Source: Allostreptomyces psammosilenae
GTDB lineage: Bacteria > Actinomycetota > Actinomycetes > Streptomycetales > Streptomycetaceae
Assembly (NCBI RefSeq): GCF_013407765.1
Contig: NZ_JACBZD010000002.1
Location: forward strand, 72,001 to 136,000
DNA: 64,000 nucleotides
Reading direction: 5' to 3'
This document shows positions 18,086-26,600 of this stretch, in pieces. A program made the position numbers and the translations under genes. Position 1 is the stretch's first letter. The number at the start of each line of letters is the position of its first letter. The notes under the pieces were generated by a model. That model had not been told where the DNA came from. It did not search any database and was given only the letters and a program-made list of their open reading frames with translations.

Positions 18086-18493
18086 TCAGCGCGCGGTGGA
18101 GACCCCGGAGGCGAAGGACTCGTCGCACACCGGCCGGGCGAAGGCACGCGCCTTCTCCAGGTTGCCCTTGTACTTCTCGACCGCCGCGCGGCCGAGTTCC
18201 TTGGCGATGCCGGTGCAGTACTGGGTGAGCGAGGGCCGCTCCCGCATGGCCTGGGCCAGGCCGTCGAGGGCGACCCCCGGGTCGTTCTCCCACAGCTCGG
18301 CGAGCAGGTGCCTGCGCAGCTGCTGCTGTGGCGGTTCCTCGGCGGCGTCGGAGGAGCCGGTCGGGCCGAGGAGTTGGGAGTCCGCGCCGCCGGCCCAGCG
18401 GACCTGGGTGACGGCGAGCGTGCCGGTCATCACCATGACGACGGGCAGGACGAGGGCGAGAGTTCTGGCCATACGGCGCGCTGCGAGCTTCAC
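18086..18493 (-). CDS. Small exported or membrane-anchored protein, unknown function
   Basis: A 135-residue protein with an uncleaved or signal-type N-terminal hydrophobic helix at about residues 8-28 (ARTLALVLPVVMVMTGTLAV). A soluble alpha-helical part with two cysteines follows (SLTQYCTGIAKEL and FARPVCDESFA), perhaps a disulfide pair outside the membrane. I do not recognise the family beyond its regular place next to the DUF4032 and msiK genes in Streptomyces. The start is GTG 18493. There is no ribosome site, but a -10-like TACCAT ends 7 bases before it, so transcription may begin at the start codon (leaderless). Confidence 0.75.
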   Translation of the reverse strand: MKLAARRMARTLALVLPVVMVMTGTLAVTQVRWAGGADSQLLGPTGSSDAAEEPPQQQLRRHLLAELWENDPGVALDGLAQAMRERPSLTQYCTGIAKELGRAAVEKYKGNLEKARAFARPVCDESFASGVSTAR

Positions 18494-18643
18494 GCCGACG
18501 ATGGTAGCGATGGGTACTCATTTGGCGACAATCCGTCACTCGAAGGAGTGGTGACGGTGTGTCGGGATTGACGCGCGGCCGTCAGTCGTCGCCCCGCTGC
18601 CGTGTCAGCCGTCAGCCGCCGTCCCCCGGCCCTCGGCCGTCCG

Positions 18644-19954
18644 TCAGCCGTCCTCCTCCTCGCCCCGACGCCGACCGGTGGTGTGCTCGTCCTCCGGCCG
18701 GTGGTGCGGGTCGCCGTCCTGCTCCGGGTCCAGCTCCGCGTCCGGGTCCGGGATGAACGCCAGCACCGCCCGCACGTAGTCCTCCGCCGCCGCCACCAGC
18801 GTCACGTCCTGCTCGCGCTGCTCCGACAGGTACCAGCGGTGCTCCAGGATCTCGTGGAAGATCTGCGCCGGCTCCATCCGGTTGCGCAGCGGCCTCGGCA
18901 CCTGGCGCACCGTCGGCCGGAACACCTCGCGCAGCCACCGGTGCGCGACGACCTCCTGGCTGGCGCTGAGCGGGTCCTCCGGGTCGTAGTCATCCTGGGC
19001 GGCCATGTAGGTCTCCAGGTCGTTGAGCAGCCGCCGCGCCTGGTTCTCCTCCACGTCGAGCCCGGTGAGCCGCAGCAGCTGCCGGGTGTGGTGGCCGGCG
19101 TCCACGACCTTGGGCAGGATGGTCACCTTGTCGCCGCCGGGGGAGCGCTCGATCTGCAGCTCCGCGACGTCGAACCCGAGGTCGTTGAGGCGCCGGATGC
19201 GCGCGTCGATCCGGTGGCGCTCGGCCGACGGGTACACCGAGGGCCGGGTCAGCTCCTTCCACAGCGAGCAGTAGCGGTCGACGATCTCCTCGCCCAGGCG
19301 GATCGCGTCGATCGAGGGGTGCAGGAAGCCACCGGCGTCGAGGTCGAGCAGCTCGCCGGCGATGTTCACCCGGGCGATCTCGATGTCGTAGTCGCGCTGC
19401 CCGTCGGAGAGCTGCGGCCGCAGCGTGCCGGTCTCGGCGTCCACCAGGTAGGCGGCGAAGGCGCCGGCGTCCCGGCGGAACAGCGTGTTGGACAGCGAGC
19501 AGTCGCCCCAGGCGAACCCCACCAGGTGCAGCCGGACCAGCAGCACGGCCAGGGCGTCCAGCAGTCGGCTGATGGTGCCCGGGCGCATCGTCGTCTCGAA
19601 CATCGCCCGGTAGGGCATGGAGGCGCGCAGGTGCTTGGTGATCAGGACGGGTTCCAGCTCCTCGCCCTGGGCGTCACGGCGTCCGGTGACGATGGCCACC
19701 GGCTCCACGGCGGGCACGTCCAGCCGGGCGAGGTCGCGCAGCAGCTCGTACTCGCGCCAGGCCGCGTGCTCGCCGACCTCCTTCAGCGCGTACACCTGGC
19801 CGCCGACGCGGGTGAACCGCACCACGTGGCGGGAGATGCCGCGGGGGAGGGCCACCAGGTGCTCGGTGGGCCACTCCTCCAGGGGGACGTCCCAGGGCAG
19901 GTCGAGGAGGATCGCCGGCTGCTCCGGCGACGCCGCGGTGATCTTGAGGTCCAT
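18644..19954 (-). CDS. DUF4032 protein with kinase-like N-terminal region
   Basis: A 436-residue protein. The N-terminal 200 residues resemble lipopolysaccharide-kinase (InaA/RIO-like) folds: VVRFTRVGGQVYALKEV places a Lys in a beta-strand, LLVRLHLVGFAWGDCSLSNTLF looks like a catalytic loop, and AYLVDAETG like the metal-binding Asp segment. The C-terminal 220 residues match DUF4032 (LLRLTGLDVEENQARRLLNDLETYMA). The catalytic-loop Asp is offset from canonical kinases (GDCSLSN), so activity is a reasonable guess but unproven. The terminal 35 residues are acidic. ATG 19954 gives MDLKITAASPEQPAILLD. It sits downstream of msiK, separated by a hairpin. Confidence 0.8.
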   Translation of the reverse strand: MDLKITAASPEQPAILLDLPWDVPLEEWPTEHLVALPRGISRHVVRFTRVGGQVYALKEVGEHAAWREYELLRDLARLDVPAVEPVAIVTGRRDAQGEELEPVLITKHLRASMPYRAMFETTMRPGTISRLLDALAVLLVRLHLVGFAWGDCSLSNTLFRRDAGAFAAYLVDAETGTLRPQLSDGQRDYDIEIARVNIAGELLDLDAGGFLHPSIDAIRLGEEIVDRYCSLWKELTRPSVYPSAERHRIDARIRRLNDLGFDVAELQIERSPGGDKVTILPKVVDAGHHTRQLLRLTGLDVEENQARRLLNDLETYMAAQDDYDPEDPLSASQEVVAHRWLREVFRPTVRQVPRPLRNRMEPAQIFHEILEHRWYLSEQREQDVTLVAAAEDYVRAVLAFIPDPDAELDPEQDGDPHHRPEDEHTTGRRRGEEEDG

Positions 19955-20095
19955 GTCGGGTCCAGGGCAGGCGGGCGGCAACGCCCCGGCGGCGTGTCCG
20001 CGGGGACGGCGGGGGAGGGGGAGGCGTCCACGGCCGGGACGGCGGGACGGCGGGCACGGCGCGCGACGGCGGGAGCGCCCGGGCGCAAACGCGAC

Positions 20096-20132
20096 CGCTC
20101 CCTCCCGGCGGTGGAGCAGCCGGGAGGGAGCG
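20096..20132. terminator. Hairpin between msiK and the DUF4032 gene
   Basis: A 14-bp perfect inverted repeat (20096-20109 with 20119-20132), 9-nt loop, just after the msiK stop. Confidence 0.75.
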
Positions 20133-20156
20133 TCGTCGCTGGGCCGTGCGCCCGGG

Positions 20157-21257
20157 TCAGTCGCTGAGGCGCTCGCCGGAGCGGGTCGAGAACAGGTGGG
20201 TCTCGCCGGTGCGCGGCACCACGCGGATGGTCTCGCCCTTGAACGGCACCTGACGGCCGTTGACGTGCACCACCAGGTCGACGTTCTTGCCGCCCACCTT
20301 GGCGCTGCCGTAGATGTTGGCGTCCGCGCCCAGCTCCTCGACGACGTCCACGACGACCTCGAGGCCCTCGGCCTTGCCCTCGGAGGACACGATGTCCAGG
20401 TGCTCCGGGCGGACACCCAGGGTGGCGGTGGAGGCGCCCTCGTCGGCGGCCTGCTTCACGGCCTCGCGGGACAGCGGCACCACGCTGGAGCCGAACTGCA
20501 CGCCGCCGTCGACCAGCGGCAGCTCCAGCAGGTTCATCGCCGGGGAGCCGATGAAGCCGGCCACGAAGACGTTCGCCGGACGGTCGAACATCTCGCGCGG
20601 GGTGCCGACCTGCTGCAGCAGGCCGTCCTTGAGCACCGCGACGCGGTCGCCCATGGTCATGGCCTCGATCTGGTCGTGGGTGACGTAGACCGTGGTGACG
20701 CCCAAGCGGCGCTGCAGCGAGGCGATCTGGGTACGGGTGGAGGCACGGAGCTTGGCGTCCAGGTTGGACAGCGGCTCGTCCATGAGGAAGACCTGCGGCT
20801 CGCGGACGATGGCGCGGCCCATCGCGACACGCTGTCGCTGACCACCGGAGAGCGCCTTCGGCTTGCGGTCGAGGTACTGCGTCAGGTCGAGGATCTTGGC
20901 GGCCTCCTCGACGCGGGTGCGGATCTCCGCCTTGTTCACGCCGGCGATCTTCAGCGCGAAGCCCATGTTGTCGGCGACCGACATGTGCGGGTACAGCGCG
21001 TAGTTCTGGAAAACCATCGCGATGTCGCGGTCCTTCGGCGGCAGGTGCGTCACGTCGCGGTCGCCGATGTGGATCGAGCCGCTGTTGACGTCCTCCAGGC
21101 CGGCGAGCATGCGCAGGGAGGTGGACTTGCCGCAGCCGGAGGGCCCGACCAGGACGAGGAACTCGCCGTCGGCGATGTCCAGGTTCAGGGCGTTGACGGC
21201 GGGGCGCTCGGCCCCCGGGTAGACGCGAGACGCCTGGCGGTACGTGACCGTAGCCAT
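20157..21257 (-). CDS. msiK: Multiple-sugar import ABC ATPase MsiK
   Basis: A 366-residue CUT1-type ATPase. Walker A is GPSGCGKSTSLRMLAGLE (about 37-54), Q-loop MVFQNYALYPHM, signature LSGGQRQRVAMGRAI, Walker B VFLMDEPLSNLDAKLR and switch His YVTHDQIEAM. The C-terminal 120 residues are the MalK-type regulatory OB domain (TLGVRPEHLDIV). In Streptomyces MsiK is the shared ATPase for many sugar transporters such as those for cellobiose, maltose and xylobiose, and is encoded alone, as here. ATG 21257 has GAAGGGA upstream. The divergent LacI regulator starts 217 bp away. Confidence 0.95.
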   Translation of the reverse strand: MATVTYRQASRVYPGAERPAVNALNLDIADGEFLVLVGPSGCGKSTSLRMLAGLEDVNSGSIHIGDRDVTHLPPKDRDIAMVFQNYALYPHMSVADNMGFALKIAGVNKAEIRTRVEEAAKILDLTQYLDRKPKALSGGQRQRVAMGRAIVREPQVFLMDEPLSNLDAKLRASTRTQIASLQRRLGVTTVYVTHDQIEAMTMGDRVAVLKDGLLQQVGTPREMFDRPANVFVAGFIGSPAMNLLELPLVDGGVQFGSSVVPLSREAVKQAADEGASTATLGVRPEHLDIVSSEGKAEGLEVVVDVVEELGADANIYGSAKVGGKNVDLVVHVNGRQVPFKGETIRVVPRTGETHLFSTRSGERLSD

Positions 21258-21436
21258 GACTGTGTACTTCCCTTCACCGGCAGGAACGTGCCGGACGATC
21301 CGAGTAAAGGAACCGGGGGACCGCGCACACGACGACGCCACGGACGGGCAGCCCTGCGGGTCCTCTCCACCGTCCTCGGCGGAGTTGGCTTGACGCTACC
21401 CGCGCCTTAGCGAAAAGTCAGTAGTCCGATCGCGAC

Positions 21437-21476
21437 GGTTCGAACACGCTGCGTTGCAGACTATGGTTCGAACCAT
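21437..21476. promoter_or_regulatory. Paired LacI-type operator palindromes at the regulator start
   Basis: Two copies of the palindrome GTTCGAAC (21438-21445 and 21466-21473), centres 28 bp apart. The second is embedded in the perfect 14-bp palindrome ATGGTTCGAACCAT (21463-21476), which overlaps both possible ATG codons of the regulator gene. Palindromes of this form are typical LacI-family operators. Autoregulation, and possibly control of msiK, is inferred. Confidence 0.65.
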
Positions 21477-22554
21477 GCGTGCACGGCTGGCGGACATCGC
21501 GGCACAGGCTGGGGTCAGCGAGGCGACGGTGAGCCGCGTCCTCAACGGCAGACCGGGGGTCGCCGAGCACACCCGGCAGGCCGTGCTCACCGCCCTCGAC
21601 GTGCTGGGTTTCGAACGCCCCGCGCGGCTGCGGCGGCGCGGCACCGGCCTGGTCGGCCTGATCGTGCCGGAGCTGGACAACCCGGTCTTCCCGGCCATCG
21701 CCCAGTCCGTGGAGCGCGCCCTGGCCCAGTACGGCCACACCCCGGTGCTGTGCACCCAGATCCCCGGCGGCTTCTCGGAGGACGACTACACCGAGATGCT
21801 GATGGAGCGCGGGGTGTCCGGCATCGTCTTCGTCTCCGGCCTGCACTCCGACAGCACCGCGGACACCGGCCGCTACACCCGGCTGCTCGACCGGGGCCTG
21901 CCCATGGTGTTCGTCAACGGCTGCGCCGAGGGCCTCCAGGCCACCTTCGTCTCCAGCGACGAGGCGGGCGCCGCCCAGCTGTCCGTCCACCACCTCGCCG
22001 ATCTCGGCCACCGCCGCATCGGCCTGGCCGTGGGCCCGCTGCGCTACGTCCCCACCGCCCGCAAGGCGGCGGGCTTCCGCGCCGCGATGGCCGAGCGCTT
22101 CGGCCCCGCCTCCGACGTCGCCCGCGCCGCCGCCCTGCCCGAGGGCGGCCTGCTGGAGCAGTCCCTGTTCACCGTCGAGGGCGGCCAGGCCGCCGCCGGC
22201 CCGCTCCTCGACCGCGGCGCCACCGCCCTGATCTGCGCCAACGACCTGATGGCGCTCGGCGCGATCCGCACCGTCCGGCAACGCGGCCTGCGCGTCCCGG
22301 AGGACGTCTCGGTCGTCGGCTACGACGACTCGCCGCTCATCGGCTTCACCGACCCCCCGCTGACCACCGTCCGCCAGCCCGTCCACGCCATGGGCCAGGC
22401 CGCGGTCCGCGCCCTCCAGGACGCCATCGCCGGCGACCGCCCGCCGCGCACCGAACTCCTCTTCGCCCCCGAACTCGTCGTCCGCGCCTCCACCGCCCCG
22501 GCCCCGGCCCCCGTCCCCACCACCGCCCCGGCCCCCGAATCCTGGGTCGGCTGA
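21475..22554 (+). CDS. LacI-family transcriptional regulator
   Basis: A 359-residue regulator. The HTH and hinge are at the N-terminus (RLADIAAQAGVSEATVSRVLNGRPGV ... VLGFERPARLRRRGTG). The periplasmic-binding-protein-like ligand domain runs from about residue 60 (LVGLIVPELDNPVFPAIAQSVE) to 335 and includes TALICANDLMALGAIR and VVGYDDSPLIGFTDPPLTTV. Such proteins repress sugar-uptake genes until a sugar binds. ATG 21475 was chosen because it places the HTH at the usual position; in-frame ATG 21463 and TTG 21454 exist, none with a ribosome site. It is conserved divergent to msiK in Streptomyces; the inducer is unknown. Confidence 0.9.
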   Translation: MRARLADIAAQAGVSEATVSRVLNGRPGVAEHTRQAVLTALDVLGFERPARLRRRGTGLVGLIVPELDNPVFPAIAQSVERALAQYGHTPVLCTQIPGGFSEDDYTEMLMERGVSGIVFVSGLHSDSTADTGRYTRLLDRGLPMVFVNGCAEGLQATFVSSDEAGAAQLSVHHLADLGHRRIGLAVGPLRYVPTARKAAGFRAAMAERFGPASDVARAAALPEGGLLEQSLFTVEGGQAAAGPLLDRGATALICANDLMALGAIRTVRQRGLRVPEDVSVVGYDDSPLIGFTDPPLTTVRQPVHAMGQAAVRALQDAIAGDRPPRTELLFAPELVVRASTAPAPAPVPTTAPAPESWVG

Positions 22555-22642
22555 CCCTCCCCGAAGCACCCCCCAAAACCACCTGCCCACCAGCATCTTC
22601 TTGTGTACAGTGGTCCCGCGCGCGCCCCCACGCGACCCACCC

Positions 22643-22715
22643 GCCGCCTTAGCTCAGCTGGTAGAGCAACGCTCTTGTAAAGCGTAGGTCGTCGGTTCGA
22701 TCCCGACAGGCGGCT
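22643..22715 (+). tRNA. tRNA-Thr (anticodon TGT)
   Basis: A complete cloverleaf of 73 nt. Acceptor arm GCCGCCT pairs with AGGCGGC, the D-arm stem is GCTC/GAGC, the anticodon stem is ACGCT/AGCGT around loop CTTGTAA (anticodon TGT, Thr), and the T-arm is GTCGG TTCGATC CCGAC. The 3' CCA is not encoded. It borders an accessory region carrying integrase remains, so it is a candidate former attachment site, though I found no second copy of its 3' end. Confidence 0.97.
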
Positions 22716-22722
22716 CTCCTCC

Positions 22723-22753
22723 AGGCCAGGTCAGACCCCGTCTGACCTGGCCT
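22723..22753 (+). terminator. Terminator after tRNA-Thr
   Basis: A 13-bp perfect stem (22723-22735 with 22741-22753, loop CCCCG) followed by a T/G-rich stretch, 8 bp after the tRNA. Confidence 0.8.
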
Positions 22754-22872
22754 TCTGCGTTGGGGCTTCGTCAAGGCGGGGTCGGAGTGAAGGGGTGTGG
22801 AAGGCGGGGGAGGCCAAGGGGAGGCCATTGGTGCATGGCGAGCGCGAGGGTCTCCGCCTCTAGGGTGGGTTC

Positions 22873-23145
22873 ATGGCGGACGTGCGAGAGAGCGTGCAGT
22901 TCAAGGCGCTGGTGACCAAGGCCAACGCCGTGCTGCTCACCCGGGGGCTGGAGATCGAGCCCATCGCCCTGGTGGACGTCGTCGCCCACATGGTCGACGC
23001 GATCGCCGAGCAGACCGGGCTGGACCCGGAGGAGGCGGTTCACCTGGTCCCGTCCGACACGGTCGCCGAGGCCATCGCCCGCGCGTCGGACGAGCAGGCC
23101 GAAGGAGCCGGAAATGTCCACGCCCGTGCGTCCCGTCCGCGTTGA
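22873..23145 (+). CDS. Small hypothetical protein, 90 residues
   Basis: A soluble, mainly helical protein (VQFKALVTKANAVLLTRG; ALVDVVAHMVDAIAEQTG; DTVAEAIARASDEQ) of unknown family. No ribosome site precedes ATG 22873, but a -10-like TAGGGT at 22861-22866 lies 6 bases before it, pointing to a leaderless transcript. It overlaps the next gene by 32 bp in another frame, and all three genes up to the NB-ARC/WD40 gene run in the same direction. Nothing in the sequence indicates a toxin or enzyme motif. Confidence 0.65.
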   Translation: MADVRESVQFKALVTKANAVLLTRGLEIEPIALVDVVAHMVDAIAEQTGLDPEEAVHLVPSDTVAEAIARASDEQAEGAGNVHARASRPR

Positions 23146-23530
23146 CCAACGGATGGTGCCCGTGGATGGTCAGTCGCTTGGGTGGCTGGTGATGACGGCG
23201 GCCCAGGTGGGCAAGTACGCCTACCTCAACGGGGACAGCCGCTCTGCTTCCCATGTCCTCGACCTCGCCACCGAACTCGGGGCTGCCCTTGCTCAGGCCG
23301 ACGGCAGCCCGGAGGGTTCGGTGCCGGTCGGGGTGCTGGAGGAGTTGGCCGATCTTGCTGAAGCGACGGCCGACCATGTTGAGCGGGACGGATGGAGCCT
23401 GTGCGACTGCGGCGAGCCGCACGGTGAGGACAACGTGGACGCGGGGGCCGCGGCGGTGATGCGCGCTCATGCTGCCCTCGCCCGCGCCTTGTGTGCCCCT
23501 GGGGCGGCCGGTTCGCAGGAGCGTGGCTGA
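23114..23530 (+). CDS. Hypothetical protein, 138 residues, with a C-x-C-x3-H motif
   Basis: ATG 23114 follows GAAGGAG by 6 bases, so the gene looks real although it overlaps the previous one by 32 bp. The protein is helical (ASHVLDLATELGAALAQA; LEELADLAEATADHVE) and carries one CDCGEPH motif near residue 100 that could bind a metal. No known domain is recognised. It lies 85 bp upstream of the NB-ARC/WD40 gene and may be a partner or simply island cargo. Confidence 0.65.
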   Translation: MSTPVRPVRVDQRMVPVDGQSLGWLVMTAAQVGKYAYLNGDSRSASHVLDLATELGAALAQADGSPEGSVPVGVLEELADLAEATADHVERDGWSLCDCGEPHGEDNVDAGAAAVMRAHAALARALCAPGAAGSQERG

Positions 23531-23615
23531 CACGCGCCAGCGCTGCGGTGATTCCGCCATGGTGAGGGTCGCGGGGCGGTAGTCTCCGCGCCGGTGACCA
23601 GGCTTGGGGGTTGCG

Positions 23616-26600
23616 TTGCGGGGCCGTGTTGTCGCGTTGGTGGTGCTGGCGGGGGTTGCGGCGGCGCTGGCGGTGTTGCTGGGGGCGGCGGTGAACGCCG
23701 CTACCGGTGCCGAGCGTTGGCCTGGGCCGCTGGATGTGGTGCGGGAGCGTCCGTGGTGGTCGGTCGCGGCGATCGGGTCGCTCACGGTCCTGGGCGCAGT
23801 GGCGGCGGCGTGGATTCAGGAGCGCGCCCCGGCGGACGGGGGTGATCCGCCTCCGCCACCACCGCCGGTGGTTCCGGGGTGGTTCGTGGACCGGGCCCAG
23901 GCCCGCGAGGTCGTGGCGGCCGTGTGCCGTGATGGGCAGGCGGTGGGCATCACCACCTCGCTGTACGGCGCGGGTGGTTTCGGCAAGACGACCCTGGCCA
24001 CGGCCGTGGCCGCGCACCGGCGTGTGCGGCGCCACTTCCGTTCCCGGGTCTACACCGTCACCATCGGCCGGGACGTGCGCGGGCCGGCCGCTGTTGCCGC
24101 CAAGGTGGCCGAGGCCACTCGGTTCATCACCGGCGACACCACCGAGTTCGACGATCCCGAACTGGCCGGCGCCCACCTCGGACGCCTGCTGGACCAGCGT
24201 CCCCGCACGCTGCTCGTCCTCGACGACGTCTGGGAGACCGAGCAACTCGCACCCTTCCTCCATGGCGGCCGGCGATGCGTGCGGCTGATCACCACGCGCA
24301 ACCCCGGACTCCTGCCGACCGGCACGGAGCGCATCCCAGTCGACGAGATGACCCCCGAACAGGCCAGGGCCCTCCTCACCTTGGAACTAGCGTCCCTCCC
24401 GGCCGAGGTAGTCGACGGCCTGCTCCAGGCCACCGGACGCTGGGCCCTCCTCCTGCGCCTGACCAACCGGCAGATAACCGAACAGGTGGCCACAGGCGCC
24501 GATCCAGTCGTTGCCGCGCAGCGAATCCTTGACCAACTGCGCGCGGCGGGCCCCGCGGCGGTGGATGAACCCGCCTCCGCTTGGAATCTGGACGACCCCC
24601 GGCTCCGAAACCAGGCCGTCGAGGCATCGATCCAGGCCGCTGCCACTCTGCTGCCACCGGGCGGCGCCGACCGCTTCATGGAACTCGGCATCTTCGCCGA
24701 AGACGAGCCGATCCCGGTGTCTGCCGTCGCGCTGCTGTGGCGGGCCACCAGTTCTCTGAGCGAAGAGCAGACCCGTGCGCTGTGTCGCGGCCTGGAACGG
24801 CTATCCCTGATCAGCCTCGATCCGCGGGACGGCGGCCGGATCCGTCTGCACGACATCATCCGCGACTACCTCCGCGCCACCCTGGGCCGGGACAGGTTGG
24901 CCCGCCTCAACGGCCAGCTCGTCGACACTGTTGCCGCACAGCTGCCCCCAGCCCAGCCACTCGCCTCCGTCGTAGCCGATCCGCAGCGCGCCTGGTGGGA
25001 ACTGCAGGACCACTACCTGTTGGACCACCTCATCGATCACCTCCTCGCCGCCGGCCGCACCAGGGACGCCGAGGGCGTCGCGGGCGACCTGCGCTGGGTC
25101 GAGACCCGCCTGACACAACGCGGCCCCACCGCCCCCTGGAACGACCTCGACCGCATCGACACCCCCTACACCCGCCCCCTCGCCCGCAGCCTCACCCAGG
25201 CCGCCCACCTCCTCACCCCCACCACGCCACCCCGCGCCCTGACCACCGTCCTCCACCAACGCCTCCACAACCACCCGCACTGGCACCCCCAGATCGCCAC
25301 CCGCCAGCACGACCCCGCCCTACGCCCCTGCCTCATCAACCAATGGCCCCCACCCGACACCCCCCACCCCGCGGTCCAACGCACCTTCGTCGGTCATGCC
25401 GGTCCGGTGTTTTCGGTGGCGGTTGCGCCTGATGGCGTCTGGCTGGCCACAGGTAGCTGGGACGGGACGGTGCGGGTGTGGGATCGGGTGACGGGTGCCT
25501 GTACGGCCACGTTCACCAGCGCCCGTGGGGTCGAGTCGGTGGCGGTTGCGCCTGATGGCACCTGGCTGGCCTCAGGCGGCTCCGATGGGGTGGTGCGGGT
25601 GTGGGATCGGGTGACGGGTGCTTGTACGGCGACGCTCACCGGTCACGCCTCTGCGGTGTCATCGGTGGCGGTTGCGCCTGATGGCACCTGGCTGGCCTCA
25701 GGCGGCGACGGGGTGGTGAGGGTGTGGGATCGGGTGACGGGTGCCTGCACGGCCACGCTCACCAGCACTCGTGGGGAGTTCTCAGTGGCGGTTGCGCCTG
25801 ATGGTGCCTGGCTGGCCTCAGGCGGCTCCGATGGGGTGGTGCGGGTGTGGGATCGGGTGACGGGTGCCTGTACGGCGACGCTGACCGGTCACGGCGGTGG
25901 GGTGTTGTCGGTGGCGGTTGCGCCTGATGGTGCCTGGCTGGCCACGGGCGGCTCCGATGGGGTGGTGCGGGTGTGGGATCGGGTGACGGGTGCCTGTACG
26001 GCGACGCTGACCGGTCACGGCGGTGGGGTGTTGTCGGTGGCGGTTGCGCCTGATGGTGCCTGGCTGGCCACGGGCGGCTCCGATGGGGTGGTGCGGGTGT
26101 GGGATCGGGTGACGGGTGCCTGTACGGCGACGCTCACTGGTCACGCCTCTGCGGTGTCGTCGGTGGCGGTTGCGCCTGATGGTGCCTGGCTGGCCACGGG
26201 TAGCTCCGACGGGACGGTGCGGGTTTGGGATTCCCGCCACGTGGGTCAACTACCCGCTCCTGCGGGTCAGGCTGGCTCAGTGTTTTCGGTGGCGGTTGCG
26301 CCTGATGGTGCCTGGCTGGCCTCGGGCGGCTCCGATGGGGTGGTGCGGGTGTGGGATCGGGTGACGGGTGCCTGTACGGCGACGCTGACCGGTCACGGCG
26401 GTGGGGTGTTGTCGGTGGGTGTTGCTTCTGATGGCAGTTGGCTGGCCACGGGTAGCTCCGATGGGGTGGTGCGGGTGTGGGATCGGGTGACGGGTGCCTG
26501 TACGGCGACGCTGACCGGTCACGGCGGTGGGGTGTTGTCGGTGGTGGTTGCGCCTGATGGTGCCTGGCTGGCCGCAGGCGGCTCCGATGGGGTGGTGCGG

